NCBI RefSeq assembly: GCF_021556475.1
Contig: NZ_JAKGBZ010000017.1
Coordinates: 1 to 64,000 of the forward strand
Source of the DNA: Acidiphilium iwatense
GTDB taxonomy: Bacteria > Pseudomonadota > Alphaproteobacteria > Acetobacterales > Acetobacteraceae
Reading direction: 5' to 3'
Length of the DNA stretch: 64,000 nt
Shown here: piece by piece, positions 8,660-19,402 of the stretch
How the letters are laid out: the number at the start of each line of letters is the position of its first letter
How positions within the stretch are numbered: position 1 is the stretch's first letter
The notes under the pieces: model-generated
The model's input: the letters and a program-made list of their open reading frames with translations, nothing else
Told to the model about the DNA's origin: nothing
Database searches by the model: none
Position numbers and translations under genes: made by a program

Positions 8660-11418
8660 ACCCTTCGCTTTGCCCCGATCATAAGTAGGGTCAACCAGAT
8701 CACCATACCGGCCAGGGCAACAGCGCAACTGATGCGGATGAACGGTGGCCGATAGAAGAACCGTACGCGACTGGTCCCGGCGGGCAGGGCGACTGACTGA
8801 AACATGGTTTCGGCCGCGGCGATCGGCGTGGCCTGTCCGTCGATACGCGCATGCCAGCCGGGGTAATCCGCTTCGAGCCAAGTCAGCACTGCCGGTGCGA
8901 TGCACGTGGCATCGACCGTATTCCAATTCAGCGAGGCAATATGGCAGACGGGTTCTGCCGAGAATAATGGCCGATTCCACGGCAGGCGATAAATGCGCAT
9001 GACCCGGTCCTGAAAAACGAGACGCGGCAATATACCGGCCGGATGCGACACGAATCGCAGGATCGGCGCGTGCAAAGCCGGTGCCCCTGCAGGCGTGAGA
9101 GATGACGGCGCGTCCTGCCGAAGTGTACCAAGCCAGATCGCAACGGCACCTCCTGCCGCATGTGCGAGTTGGTAAGTGACCGACGCGCCTGCCGGCACCA
9201 CAAGCGGGTGAACAAGCGGGATCTCCAGAAACTGGTTATCGCTCGCGGTTGCCAGATCGGCCTTACCGATTGCGCATTCCGTGCCTACGCAAATCTTTAG
9301 GCTGAGATGGCCACTTGAGGCACCGTGGTAGGTGCCGATCAGCACATCGACCCGATTGATCCGGTCGATGCGCAGCAGCCCGGCCGGAATCGCGCCGTCC
9401 AGCACGGCATCTGGTCCCAGCGCGAACGGAATTCGCGACGCGGAATCCTCCGGCAGAGCCTGAACGGCGGTGAACGGGTTCTGATTTGGCGGTGCCAGTA
9501 CATATTTCACCCCGATCGTCTCATATGCAGCGAGATGCCGGCGGAGTTCGGTGGCTTGATCGGGCGGGATGGTCCCGGGTTGGGGGCGGATAAATATCCC
9601 ACTCCGCAATGCCGCTGCGATATGCGGCAATAGCACGCAGCCCAGGGTGCGCGTCTGCAAGCCGATGAACAGCACGACATCTGCGTAAGGATCGAGGTGT
9701 TGATGGATGTAACGATTCCACGTGGCCTGAACCGGTAATTCGTTCTCGTCGATCGAAGCGAGTCCGTATGCCGCCGGATAGTTCGGACCGAAAGGTTGCA
9801 GCGAGTAGAATCGCGCTCCACCGAGATGGTGCTGCAGATAGCGCACCCCGTCGAGATCGAGTTTGCCACGAAACGGTGCCCCTAACTGGCCGATCGCGGC
9901 GGTGCCGAGGGCATCCGCGCCGAGGATAAATGCAAGCGCCAGCAAGGCAATCCGACTTGGCCGAATCGTGAGGAGCAAGCCGGCCGCAACCGCGAGCCCG
10001 AGTTCAGATCCGCTCGCCGCCAAGGCAAAACTGCGCGGTGCGGCGGCGCCAGCGAACCACGCACGCAAGGCGCCGGACGCAGGCAGCACCGCGATCAGAA
10101 TGACTGCGACACCGAGTGCGGCGAGCAAGATCGTCGCACTCCTGTCGAGAGCCCCTGACCGCTGCCAGGCATCGACGGCGATTCCGGCCATGATGAAACA
10201 GGCAATCTCCATCGCGGGACCACAGAATCGGATCGCGTCGGTCTGCGCCATCAAAGGGAGGGCGTCGATCAGCCAGATCGCTGGGGGAAAGCCCCAGATT
10301 CGCGCCTGCCAGACCAGAACGAAGCCGAACATCACGAAAGCAAGGCCGCGTTGCGGCGAGGGGCGTAGCAGCGCAGCGAGAGCGAGCGTCACCGCGATCG
10401 GCCCGAACCAGCCGCCAAGTTGAACCCAGTAAGCCTGAATCAGATTGACCAGCGCTGCCGGCACGCCGGCGGGAGGTGCCGCTCCAATCGGCCCGTAGAT
10501 GAACGGAAAAAGCTGCACCGGCGCTCCGGGCGACTCCAACCAGATCCAACTGAACAGCTTCGCGTGCCGGCTGAGGTAGGATTGTGCGATATATTGGAAG
10601 AAGGGCACCAAAAGCGGCAGCGAAAGCGCCAGCCCGATCCCTGCACCCAGCGCGATCTTTCCGGCAAAGCGCCAGCGTGCATCGCCGATCGTTGCGAATC
10701 GCCACATCACCCACACAGCGGCAAGAATTCCGTCGATATAGGCGGATTCAGGATAGCCGCCATAAATCGAATAAGCGAGAGCGAGCGGGATCAATCCCCA
10801 GCCGAGCGGCCACTTTTCCCGTGCCGCGCGCTGCGCGCGTTCGATGCCGAGCAGAAGCAGCGGCGCGAAGGGCAGGGGACCCATCGTATGCGGTACGAGA
10901 AAAAAAGTCGCGTTCAGCGCATATAGCGCACCAGCCAGAAACGCGGCTAGCCTTGTCAGGCCCAGTTCGATCAGCAGCGCATACATGAACAGGCCGCACA
11001 GCATCTGGAGAATCAGCTTGAGCACGAGCCAGCCCTGCCAGGATTTCAGCAGCAGAACGAAGGGCAGGAAGAACGACATGGTTTGCATTTCGGCGGCAAG
11101 CGGCATGCCCACTCCCGAATAGGGATTCCACCAGGGGACGATGCCGTGCAGCCAATCCGCCGCGCTCAGCATGCCGAGCGGCTGGGTGATCAGGCCGATT
11201 GTGGGATCGAACCAGCCGGGAGCGGCAAGCAAAAGCCGCTTGCCCATCGATCCGGTCAGAAACGCCACGAACAAGGCTGGATTGTTCGCGACGATGCCGG
11301 CTAGAATGAGACCACTCGCCAAAAGCGGCAGAGCTAGGAGGAGAGCGATCGGCAAGCCGTGCCGGTATTTGGCACGCAGCTTGGACGTTTTGCGATCGGT
11401 GACGTCGTGCCGCTCCAT
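8656..11418 (-). CDS. YfhO-family large membrane protein
   Basis: A 920-residue polytopic inner-membrane protein. Shortly after the start come hydrophobic segments, then IVPWWNPYSGVGMPLAAEMQ, matching the FPLWNPY-x-GMP-type signature of the YfhO family. About a dozen membrane helices fill residues 20-500, followed by an extracytoplasmic region and a final helix. Near the C-terminus YPGWHARIDG and ALPAGTSRVRFFYRP are also characteristic. YfhO is linked in Bacillus to lipoteichoic acid glycosylation; in proteobacteria the role is unknown but a polyprenyl-sugar-dependent glycosyltransferase is likely. The chosen ATG has AAGGGA upstream; a longer frame (to 11454) lacks one. Divergent from mutS with a 77-base gap. 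Confidence 0.7.
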   Translation of the reverse strand: MERHDVTDRKTSKLRAKYRHGLPIALLLALPLLASGLILAGIVANNPALFVAFLTGSMGKRLLLAAPGWFDPTIGLITQPLGMLSAADWLHGIVPWWNPYSGVGMPLAAEMQTMSFFLPFVLLLKSWQGWLVLKLILQMLCGLFMYALLIELGLTRLAAFLAGALYALNATFFLVPHTMGPLPFAPLLLLGIERAQRAAREKWPLGWGLIPLALAYSIYGGYPESAYIDGILAAVWVMWRFATIGDARWRFAGKIALGAGIGLALSLPLLVPFFQYIAQSYLSRHAKLFSWIWLESPGAPVQLFPFIYGPIGAAPPAGVPAALVNLIQAYWVQLGGWFGPIAVTLALAALLRPSPQRGLAFVMFGFVLVWQARIWGFPPAIWLIDALPLMAQTDAIRFCGPAMEIACFIMAGIAVDAWQRSGALDRSATILLAALGVAVILIAVLPASGALRAWFAGAAAPRSFALAASGSELGLAVAAGLLLTIRPSRIALLALAFILGADALGTAAIGQLGAPFRGKLDLDGVRYLQHHLGGARFYSLQPFGPNYPAAYGLASIDENELPVQATWNRYIHQHLDPYADVVLFIGLQTRTLGCVLLPHIAAALRSGIFIRPQPGTIPPDQATELRRHLAAYETIGVKYVLAPPNQNPFTAVQALPEDSASRIPFALGPDAVLDGAIPAGLLRIDRINRVDVLIGTYHGASSGHLSLKICVGTECAIGKADLATASDNQFLEIPLVHPLVVPAGASVTYQLAHAAGGAVAIWLGTLRQDAPSSLTPAGAPALHAPILRFVSHPAGILPRLVFQDRVMRIYRLPWNRPLFSAEPVCHIASLNWNTVDATCIAPAVLTWLEADYPGWHARIDGQATPIAAAETMFQSVALPAGTSRVRFFYRPPFIRISCAVALAGMVIWLTLLMIGAKRRV

Positions 11419-11495
11419 CGCTTCCCTTGTGCCCGCTTGACAGGCGACGGGCAATCCGGCTTCGCAGCCGATGCGTCATCGACTAGATTGACCCG

Positions 11496-14138
11496 ATGGA
11501 TGCGAGCCGCGCCGAAGGCGCAACACCTGCCATGGCGCAATGGTTCAGGGCGAAGGCGGATTATCCCGACGCCTTGATTTTCTTTCGCATGGGCGATTTC
11601 TACGAGCTGTTCTTCGACGACGCCGAGGCGGCGGCAGCCGCGCTCGACATCGCGCTCACCGCGCGCGGAACGCATCAGGGCGAACCTGTCCGCATGTGCG
11701 GCGTGCCGGTCTCCCAGCGCGACCTTTATCTTGGGCGGCTGATCCGGCGCGGCTTCCGCGTCGCGGTGGCAGAGCAGCTCGAAACGCCCGAGGCGGCCAA
11801 AGCGCGCGGCGGCAAAACACCGATCGAGCGGGCAGTGACCCGCCTGATCACCCCCGGCACGATTACCGAGGAAGCGCTGCTTGAAGCCGGCAGCAGCAAT
11901 ATTCTCCTGGCGCTCGCCGCCGATGGAGATCGGCTCGGCGCGGCGTGGCTCGATGTTTCGACCGCGATGTTCGAAACCGCGATTATCCCGACCGGCGCGC
12001 TCGCCGCTCTGCTCGGCCGACTCGATCCCGCAGAAATCATCGCTTCCGGAGTGTCAACGCTCGGCGCCTATGCCGATCGCCGTGCCGAAGCGGAAACGCC
12101 GCCACCCGAGGCCGCGCGCCGGTATCTCGTGCGTGTCTTCAATGTCACCTCACTTGATGCGTTCGGCGCCTTTACCGATGCCGAGGCTTCGGCGGCGGCG
12201 GCGGCGTTGCGCTACGTCGAGCGCAGCCAGGCCGGCGCCTTGCCGCGTCTTGCCCATCCGGTGCGAACCGCCGATCACGGTCTGCTGGCGATGGATGCGG
12301 CGACCCGCGCGAGTCTCGATTTGCTGCGCGCGCGCGACGGGTCGGAAGCAGGCAGCCTGTTCGGCGCGATCAAACGAACCGTCAGCCCAGCCGGCGCGCG
12401 AATGCTCGCCGGCTGGGTTGCGTCGCCGCTCGACGCCATCGATGCGTTGCGGGCAAGACAGGCGGGCTGGCAGTCCCTGATTGCGGCTCCCGATGCATTG
12501 CGATCCGTGCGCGCCGGATTGCGCGGCGCGCCGGATCTCGCTCGGGCACTGGCGCGGCTGAGTCTGGCCGCGCGCAACGCAGGGCGGCTGGCGCCGCGCG
12601 ATCTCGGCCAGGTTCGTGATGCGCTGGCGAGCGCTGCCACTGTCAGAAGAGCATTGACTCCCCTGATGGGCAGCGATTCGGTACAGCCGCTCGCCGCTGA
12701 TATCGCGGCACTCGATCCTTCGGCCGCGCTTGCGGCGCTGCTTCAGTCGGCGCTGGTCGAAACGCCACCGTCGCGGCTCGGCGAAGGTTCGTCAATCCGG
12801 CCCGGCTTCGACGGCGAACTCGATGCCGAGCGCCGGCTGCGCGACGAAACGCGGCAGGTAATCGCTGGCCTGCAGACCGAACTCGCCTCCCGCTACGGTG
12901 TGGCAAGTTTGAAAGTGCGCCATCACAATCAGCTCGGTTACGTGCTGGAGGCACCGTCCAGCGCCATCGATGCATTGCGCGACTTCCCCGAACTGATTCT
13001 GCGCCAGGGTCTTGCCTCTGCCGCCCGTTTCTCCCATCCGGAGCTGTCGGATCTGGATCGGCGGATCGCCGAAGCGCATGACAGGGCAGCCGCTCGCGAG
13101 GCGCTGGTGCTCGATCATCTGCTGCGTCAGGTGGTTCGGCATGAGGATCGGATCGGCGCCTGTGCCGAGGCCTTGGCTCGGCTCGATGCACTCCAGTCGG
13201 CGGCGAGCCTCGCCGAGATCGGGCGCTGGTGTGCGCCTTGCCTGACCGAGGGAACCGATTTTGTCATCGATGCCGGGCGACATCCGGTGGTCGAAGCGGC
13301 ACTACCGCCGGGCCAGTCCTATATCGCCAACGACGCCGATCTTTCGTCCGAACGCCGGCTGATGTTGCTTACGGGCCCGAATATGGCGGGCAAATCGACA
13401 TTTCTCCGGCAGAACGCCTTGATGATCGTGCTCGCTCAGGCCGGGTTGCCGGTGCCGGCCGACGCAGCGCGGATCGGTCTGGTCGACCGGCTGTTTTCGC
13501 GTGTCGGGGCCGCCGACGATCTGGCCGCCGGCCGCTCTACCTTCATGGTCGAGATGATCGAAACGGCAGCGATCCTGCATCAGGCCGGCCCTCGCAGCTT
13601 CGTGATCATCGACGAGATCGGCCGGGGCACCGGCACCAGGGACGGGTTGGCGATCGCCCAGGCGGTGCTCGAGGCTCTGCACGGGATGATCCGAAGCCGC
13701 GCCATTTTCGCGACGCATTTTCACGATCTCGTGCAATTGGATGCGGCGCTGCCCCGGCTGCGCCCCTGCACGATGCGGGTGAAGGAGTGGCGCGGCGAGG
13801 TGGTGTTCCTGCATGAAGTCATCGAGGGGGCGGCGGAACGAAGCTGGGGCGTGCATGTGGCAAAACTGGCAGGGGTGCCGGAGAACATCGTCCGCCGAGC
13901 GGATTCCCTGCTGCGCGCGGCAGAACGAACTCAAAGTCCCGCCGCATCCTTGCCGCTATTCGCCGGCATGGAGGACGCACCGGCCTTGGCCGATCCTGCA
14001 GAAGCGCCGGAATGGCGTGCGGCGCTCGCCGGTATCGATCCCGATCGACTGTCGCCACGCGAGGCGCTCGATCTGATTTATGCGTGGCGACGAAAGTTTC
14101 TTGGCGATGCGGAGCCTGACGCGGTAGAGGGTGGATGA
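11496..14138 (+). CDS. mutS: DNA mismatch repair protein MutS
   Basis: Recognises mismatches and small loops in DNA and starts repair with MutL. The 880-residue protein has the usual MutS length. Near residue 32, GDFYELFFDDA contains the Phe-x-Glu mismatch-reading motif. The C-terminal ABC-type ATPase has Walker A GPNMAGKS near 626 and DEIGRGTGTRDG near 705. A start at ATG 11496 gives a short N-terminal extension before MAQWFRAKADYPDALIFF; the internal ATG at 11532 is an alternative. The stop lies against the glnD start, so the two are probably co-transcribed. Confidence 0.97.
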   Translation: MDASRAEGATPAMAQWFRAKADYPDALIFFRMGDFYELFFDDAEAAAAALDIALTARGTHQGEPVRMCGVPVSQRDLYLGRLIRRGFRVAVAEQLETPEAAKARGGKTPIERAVTRLITPGTITEEALLEAGSSNILLALAADGDRLGAAWLDVSTAMFETAIIPTGALAALLGRLDPAEIIASGVSTLGAYADRRAEAETPPPEAARRYLVRVFNVTSLDAFGAFTDAEASAAAAALRYVERSQAGALPRLAHPVRTADHGLLAMDAATRASLDLLRARDGSEAGSLFGAIKRTVSPAGARMLAGWVASPLDAIDALRARQAGWQSLIAAPDALRSVRAGLRGAPDLARALARLSLAARNAGRLAPRDLGQVRDALASAATVRRALTPLMGSDSVQPLAADIAALDPSAALAALLQSALVETPPSRLGEGSSIRPGFDGELDAERRLRDETRQVIAGLQTELASRYGVASLKVRHHNQLGYVLEAPSSAIDALRDFPELILRQGLASAARFSHPELSDLDRRIAEAHDRAAAREALVLDHLLRQVVRHEDRIGACAEALARLDALQSAASLAEIGRWCAPCLTEGTDFVIDAGRHPVVEAALPPGQSYIANDADLSSERRLMLLTGPNMAGKSTFLRQNALMIVLAQAGLPVPADAARIGLVDRLFSRVGAADDLAAGRSTFMVEMIETAAILHQAGPRSFVIIDEIGRGTGTRDGLAIAQAVLEALHGMIRSRAIFATHFHDLVQLDAALPRLRPCTMRVKEWRGEVVFLHEVIEGAAERSWGVHVAKLAGVPENIVRRADSLLRAAERTQSPAASLPLFAGMEDAPALADPAEAPEWRAALAGIDPDRLSPREALDLIYAWRRKFLGDAEPDAVEGG

Positions 14139-14139
14139 T

Positions 14140-16974
14140 ATGACGGATACCGCACAATCATCGCCATTTTTCTTGCCCGATCTGCCGGAAGCGCCGTCAG
14201 GTTTCGTCTCGGCCCCGCTCGACGGCGCAGGCCGCGATCGCCCGGATGTCGGCGCGACGCTCGCGGCACTTATTCCCACGGGCGCCGTGCCGCCGCGCGA
14301 TGCGGCGCTCGGCTTGTTCCGCCGCCAGCTCGCCCGATTGCAAACCCATGTGCAAACGCGGTTCGAACTCGGGGAACTGAGCGGACTTGCTGCCGCACGG
14401 CTGCTCTCGGGCCTGATGGATGAGTTTATTGCCGCCCTGATCCGTTATGCGCTCGAATTGCTGCCGGTCGAAGCGGGCGACCGGCTCGCGGTCGCGGCCA
14501 CCGGGGGCTATGGCCGGGCCACGCTCGCGCCGTTCAGCGATATCGATCTTTTGTTTCTGACCGATCATGAACCTTCGGCACGGGTCGAGCGGGCGGTCGA
14601 ATTCATCCTGTATTTTCTTTGGGATCTCGGTCTGAAAGTCGGCCACGCCACGCGTTCGACCGCCGATTGCCTGACCGAGGCAAGCGGCGACATCACCATC
14701 CGCACCTCGCTGCTCGATGCGCGCTGCCTGGCCGGCGACCGGCCTCTGTTCGCGCATTTCCAGCTCGCCTTCCGCGCCGATTGCGCCGCCGAAAGCCCCG
14801 CTAAATACATCGCTGCGAAACAGGAGGAGCGCGCCGCCCGCCACGCCCGGTTCGGCGATACGCCGTTCATGGTCGAGCCCAACATCAAGGAGGGAAAGGG
14901 CGGGCTGCGCGATCTGCAAACGCTCTACTGGGTCGCGCGCTATGTGTTCGGCACCTTCGCGATGACCGAACTGGTCGGACCCTCCGCACCCGGCGGCGGG
15001 ATTCTTAGCGCCTCGGAGGCGCGGGCGTGCAAGCGTGCCTGGGATTATCTTTGGACCGTCCGATTCCACCTCCATTATGTCGCCGGCCGCGCCGAAGAGC
15101 GGCTGACCTTCGACCTGCAGCCGGTGATCGGTGCGCGCATGGGATATACACGCCATGGGCGGCAGGACGGCGTCGAGCGCTTCATGCGCCACTACTTCCT
15201 AGTGGTGCGCGAGGTCGCGCGGGTGACCGGCGTGCTGGAGCCGGCCGTGCTTCGCGCGGCACTCGGCCCGCCGGCGATCGCGCCCGCGACCGATTCGGAA
15301 CTCGCGGATGCCGGATTCGTGCTTGCCGACGGGCGCATCCTATTCGCTCAGGGCCGCGAGCCGACGGTTGAGCCGCTGCAATTGTTCCGCATCCTTCGTT
15401 TCGCACGCGACCGTGCGCTTGCGCTGCATCCGCTTGCCCTGCGCGCGATGATCCGGGGCGCACGCCGGACCGCCGAGTTGCGCGGCGATCCCGCGGCGGC
15501 GGCCCTGTTTCTTGATCTTCTGTGCGGCGCCGGCGAACCAACCGCCGATGGCGCGCACTGGCTGAAGATACTGAACGAGACCGGCGCGCTCGGCCGCTAT
15601 CTGCCGGACTGGCGGCGCATCGTCGGGCAGATGCAGTTCGACAGCTACCATGTCTATACCGTGGACATGCACACGATTCATGCCATCGGCGTACTCAATA
15701 TGATCGAACGAGGCGAACTCGTCGAGATCGCGCCGGTGGCGAGTGGCGTCGCCCGGCATCTGCAATCGCGCCGCGCGCTTTATGTCGCGCTGCTGCTCCA
15801 CGACATCGCCAAGGGCAGGGGCGGGGACCATTCCGAGATCGGCGCGGAACTTGCCGCAACGATCGGCCCCGCACTCGGTCTCGACCCGGAAGAGACCGAG
15901 ATGGTCTCCTGGCTGGTACTGCATCATCTGCTACTGAGCCAGACGGCGTTTTCCCGCGATATCGACGACCCGAAAACGATTCTCGACGTCGCTGACGTCG
16001 TGCAATCGCCGGAGCGGCTGCGCCTCCTATTGATCCTGACCGTGGCGGATATCCGCGCGGTTTCGCCCAAGGTCTGGAATGGCTGGAAGGCGACGCTGCT
16101 TCGAGAAATCTATGCGCGCGTGGCCGAGGTTCTGGAGGGCGGGCTTGCGACCACCGAACGCGATGTCCGGGTCGCGCGGGTCAAGCAGATGGTCAGCGAA
16201 TTGTTGGCCGACTGGCCTGCCGTCGATCGTGAGGATTTTCTCAACCTTGGCTATCCGGGATATTGGCTTGGATTCGACCCCGAAACTATCGCGCGCCACG
16301 GCAGGCTGATCCGCGACGCGAAGCAGCGGAACATGCCGCTGGTGGTGGCCGCCGAACCGTTGCCGGCGCGGGGGGTTACCGAAATCGTCGTCTATACGGC
16401 GGACCATGCCGGATTGTTCAGCAGGATCGCCGGAGCGCTAGCGGTTGCCGGCGCCTCGATCGTCGATGCGCGAATCCACACGCTGACCGACGGCATGGCG
16501 CTGGATACGTTCTGGATTCAGGATGCCGGCGGTGGGCCGCTGGATGCGCCGCACCGTCTGGCGCGGATATCCGCGGTGATCGAGCAGGTGCTGTCCGGCC
16601 GGCTTAGGCTTTCTGCGGAGATCCGCAAGGCCGGCCGCAATGTGGCCGGCGGACGGATGCGCGCGATCCATGTGCCGCCGCGTGTGGTCGTCGACAATCG
16701 CGCCTCCAATCGTCACACCGTGATCGAGGTGAACGGGCGCGACCGGCCCGGCCTGCTGCACGACGTGACGGCGGCGATCACCGGGCAAGGGCTGCAAATC
16801 GCCTCGGCACATATCACGACCTACGGCGTGCGGGCCGTGGACGTTTTTTACGTGAAGGACGTGTTCGGCCTGAAAGTGCAAAATGAACGCAAGCTCGCAC
16901 AATTGCGCGGCGCGTTGATCGAAGCCCTTTCCGGCCCTCCCGAGGAAACGACGCAGGAGCGAACGCGCACCTGA
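14140..16974 (+). CDS. glnD: Bifunctional uridylyltransferase / uridylyl-removing enzyme GlnD
   Basis: Nitrogen sensor that adds UMP to PII protein when glutamine is low and removes it when glutamine is high. Domains in order: nucleotidyltransferase with GGYGRATLAPFSDIDLLFL near residue 125, a linker with EPNIKEGKGGLRDLQTLYW, an HD phosphohydrolase with LLLHDIAKGRGGDHSEIG near 553, and two ACT glutamine-binding domains (YTADHAGLFSRIAGAL and NGRDRPGLLHDVTAAI). I chose ATG 14140, which has GAGGG eight bases upstream; a GTG at 14131 overlapping mutS is possible. The mutS-glnD pairing is common in related alphaproteobacteria. Confidence 0.95.
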   Translation: MTDTAQSSPFFLPDLPEAPSGFVSAPLDGAGRDRPDVGATLAALIPTGAVPPRDAALGLFRRQLARLQTHVQTRFELGELSGLAAARLLSGLMDEFIAALIRYALELLPVEAGDRLAVAATGGYGRATLAPFSDIDLLFLTDHEPSARVERAVEFILYFLWDLGLKVGHATRSTADCLTEASGDITIRTSLLDARCLAGDRPLFAHFQLAFRADCAAESPAKYIAAKQEERAARHARFGDTPFMVEPNIKEGKGGLRDLQTLYWVARYVFGTFAMTELVGPSAPGGGILSASEARACKRAWDYLWTVRFHLHYVAGRAEERLTFDLQPVIGARMGYTRHGRQDGVERFMRHYFLVVREVARVTGVLEPAVLRAALGPPAIAPATDSELADAGFVLADGRILFAQGREPTVEPLQLFRILRFARDRALALHPLALRAMIRGARRTAELRGDPAAAALFLDLLCGAGEPTADGAHWLKILNETGALGRYLPDWRRIVGQMQFDSYHVYTVDMHTIHAIGVLNMIERGELVEIAPVASGVARHLQSRRALYVALLLHDIAKGRGGDHSEIGAELAATIGPALGLDPEETEMVSWLVLHHLLLSQTAFSRDIDDPKTILDVADVVQSPERLRLLLILTVADIRAVSPKVWNGWKATLLREIYARVAEVLEGGLATTERDVRVARVKQMVSELLADWPAVDREDFLNLGYPGYWLGFDPETIARHGRLIRDAKQRNMPLVVAAEPLPARGVTEIVVYTADHAGLFSRIAGALAVAGASIVDARIHTLTDGMALDTFWIQDAGGGPLDAPHRLARISAVIEQVLSGRLRLSAEIRKAGRNVAGGRMRAIHVPPRVVVDNRASNRHTVIEVNGRDRPGLLHDVTAAITGQGLQIASAHITTYGVRAVDVFYVKDVFGLKVQNERKLAQLRGALIEALSGPPEETTQERTRT

Positions 16975-17186
16975 CGGCCCTCCGGTTGCCGATCAGGCGG
17001 CCTCTATGCATTTGAACTTTCAGAATCTTCGATACAGCGTTCATCGTGCGCCCGTGCGCGCATGGCAAAAGGGCAACATCGCCCAGACCTTCGCGCGTGG
17101 GGGGATTCGGCGATTGACCGGCGCCTATCCTCAGCGCACATTCCCTGACGTTAACGAAAATAAGTCTACAGTCACGGGAGATTCGG

Positions 17187-19148
17187 ATGTCACTCAAGAA
17201 AGCCCTGGCGGGTGGTCTTGCGCTATCCGGCATCGCGCTGGCGCTGGCGATCGCCCCCTTTGCTTATGCGGCCTCACCCGGCAGTTTCTATGCGTTCGGC
17301 GACAGTCTAGTCGATAACGGCAACATCCCGCGCTTGACCGGAATTCCGTATCCCCCCAGCCCGCCCTATTACGAATATCATTTTTCCAACGGTCCGGTCT
17401 GGGCCGAGTATCTACCGGGCCTGACAGGCCTCGATTTTCAGCCCTCCAATGATTACGGCGTGGGCGGCGCCTTTACCGGCCCGCTGACGATCGATGGCCA
17501 GACCTTCAACAATATCTCGAACGTGGAAGGGTTTCCGGCGCCGCTGCCGAGTTTTTTACAGGAAATTCAGAGTTTTGCTAGTAAAGGCGGGCATTTCACA
17601 TCGCGCGATGTCGTTGGCGTGTGGGTGGGGGCGAACAACTATTTCGTCGCGGCCGGACAAATCCTAGCCGATCCGGCCCAATACAAGCAGATCATTATTG
17701 GGGCGGTGACCACGGCGATCACCCAGACCAGCGAGGGCATCGTGCAACTGGCACAACTCGGCGCGAGGCAGATCATCGTGCAAAGCCTGCCGCCGCTGGG
17801 TGCCACCCCTGAATTCAACGCCAACCCGCTGGAGAGTTTCGTCGCAGATCAGATCTCGACGGCGCATGATGCGGCGCTTGAACGGGCGATCGCGACGATT
17901 CACCAGAAAATCGGTACCAACATCATTCTGATCAATCAATCGCTGTTGTTCAAGGAATTGCTGGTGAATCCGGGCGCTTTCGGCATCACCAACGTCACCG
18001 ATGCCTGCCGGTTGACCGCCGCCTGCCTTGGTCAGCCGCTATCGGTGCAGAACCAGTACCTGTTCTGGGGCAACGTGCATCCCACCACGCATACGCATCT
18101 GCTGGTTGCGGAGTACAGCGCAAGTGCACTGAACAACCTGGATTCGCTCGCCGCGCCGGCGCGACTACTTGCCTCCGGTGCCGAAGCGTTCTCGGCGTCG
18201 ATCTCGGCGCGAATGGACGCTCTGCGCAACGGTGCCTCGGGAATTTCGGTCAATCTGCCGTCCGCACCGATGCTCGCCGATGCCGCGGAAGGAGATACCG
18301 GCCCGATGGGTCCGATGCCGGATCATCGCCTTTCTGTCTATGTGACCGGCGGCTATGATTATGGGTCGCGCAGCAATGCGCCGGGCAATCTGGGATTCAG
18401 CGACAATATCGGCACCGTGACCGCCGGGGCGGATTATCGGTTCAACCCGCATATCGCCGCGGGCCTCGCGTTCGGCTACGGCACTGATAATGCGACGGTG
18501 AATGGCGGCGCTAATGTTCAGGCTCATGCCTATCAGTTTGCCGCCTATGCGATGGCGCAGTCGCGGCATCTGTTTCTCGACGGTCAGGTCGATTACGGCA
18601 TTGCCCAGGTCACCCAGTTCAGCGCACCGGGCGTTCTCGTGCCGATGACCGCTGCTCCGGGCGGGCATACCGACAGCGTCGTGGTGAATGGCGGCTATCT
18701 GATCCGTCGCGGCGCTCTCGCTTTCGGCCCGATCGTCGGGTTGGACGCCACCCAGGCCAACGTGAACGCCTATACCCAGCAGGGCGATCCGGCGCTGGTC
18801 ATGGCGGTGCAAACCCAGTCCCTGTCGCGCACGATCGCGAGTTTCGGCCTTGGCGTTTCGGCCAGCGCGCATATCGGCGCGCTCGATCTGCGCCCGCATG
18901 GCTCGATCGAGGGTCAGGCCGAGCTTGACGGCACGCGGGGCAGCTTCGCCAGCGTTTTCACCGACGAACCGCTGGTCGGGCTGACCACCAATTTCCCGAA
19001 TCAGGCGACCAGATGGGGCGTCGCGGATATCGGTGCGACTGCCACGATTTTCGGTCAACTCGCTGCCAGCGTCGATCTCGCGACCACCTTCGCCCGCTCG
19101 GATGGCAATCAGCGGATGGTGACCGCCGGGATGCGCTACCGCTTCTGA
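17187..19148 (+). CDS. GDSL-type esterase autotransporter
   Basis: A secreted esterase/lipase displayed on the outer membrane by a type V secretion barrel. The first 30 residues form a signal peptide (MSLKKALAGG, hydrophobic core, AYAAS). The passenger domain (about 33-320) is an SGNH hydrolase: FGDSLVDNGN carries the nucleophile Ser, GVWVGANNYF the block III Gly/Asn, and WGNVHPTTHTH the block V residues with catalytic His. Residues about 385-653 form the autotransporter beta-barrel, ending in the typical aromatic terminus RYRF. ATG 17187 has GGGAG upstream. A monocistronic gene: 212 bases of non-coding sequence precede it and a tRNA follows. Confidence 0.9.
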   Translation: MSLKKALAGGLALSGIALALAIAPFAYAASPGSFYAFGDSLVDNGNIPRLTGIPYPPSPPYYEYHFSNGPVWAEYLPGLTGLDFQPSNDYGVGGAFTGPLTIDGQTFNNISNVEGFPAPLPSFLQEIQSFASKGGHFTSRDVVGVWVGANNYFVAAGQILADPAQYKQIIIGAVTTAITQTSEGIVQLAQLGARQIIVQSLPPLGATPEFNANPLESFVADQISTAHDAALERAIATIHQKIGTNIILINQSLLFKELLVNPGAFGITNVTDACRLTAACLGQPLSVQNQYLFWGNVHPTTHTHLLVAEYSASALNNLDSLAAPARLLASGAEAFSASISARMDALRNGASGISVNLPSAPMLADAAEGDTGPMGPMPDHRLSVYVTGGYDYGSRSNAPGNLGFSDNIGTVTAGADYRFNPHIAAGLAFGYGTDNATVNGGANVQAHAYQFAAYAMAQSRHLFLDGQVDYGIAQVTQFSAPGVLVPMTAAPGGHTDSVVVNGGYLIRRGALAFGPIVGLDATQANVNAYTQQGDPALVMAVQTQSLSRTIASFGLGVSASAHIGALDLRPHGSIEGQAELDGTRGSFASVFTDEPLVGLTTNFPNQATRWGVADIGATATIFGQLAASVDLATTFARSDGNQRMVTAGMRYRF

Positions 19149-19269
19149 CGAGGTAAACGTCCAGATTTACCGCCGATGCGCTTGTCGGGAACGACGATCC
19201 GCGCTAGTTGCCGCCGCGATCAGTAACGTGCGGATCGCGTGCGATCTGGCTTTCTGCGGGCGGTTTTCG

Positions 19270-19351
<82 letters not shown>

Positions 19352-19402
19352 TGACGGCTGGTGGATCTTGTTGAGTGGCGTAACGTAAGGATATCCTTGG
19401 AC

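Noticed and set aside
17006-17317. Short frame upstream of and overlapping the autotransporter
   Set aside because: Not homologous to anything recognisable and overlaps the signal peptide region in another frame; the 212 bases before the autotransporter are treated as non-coding.
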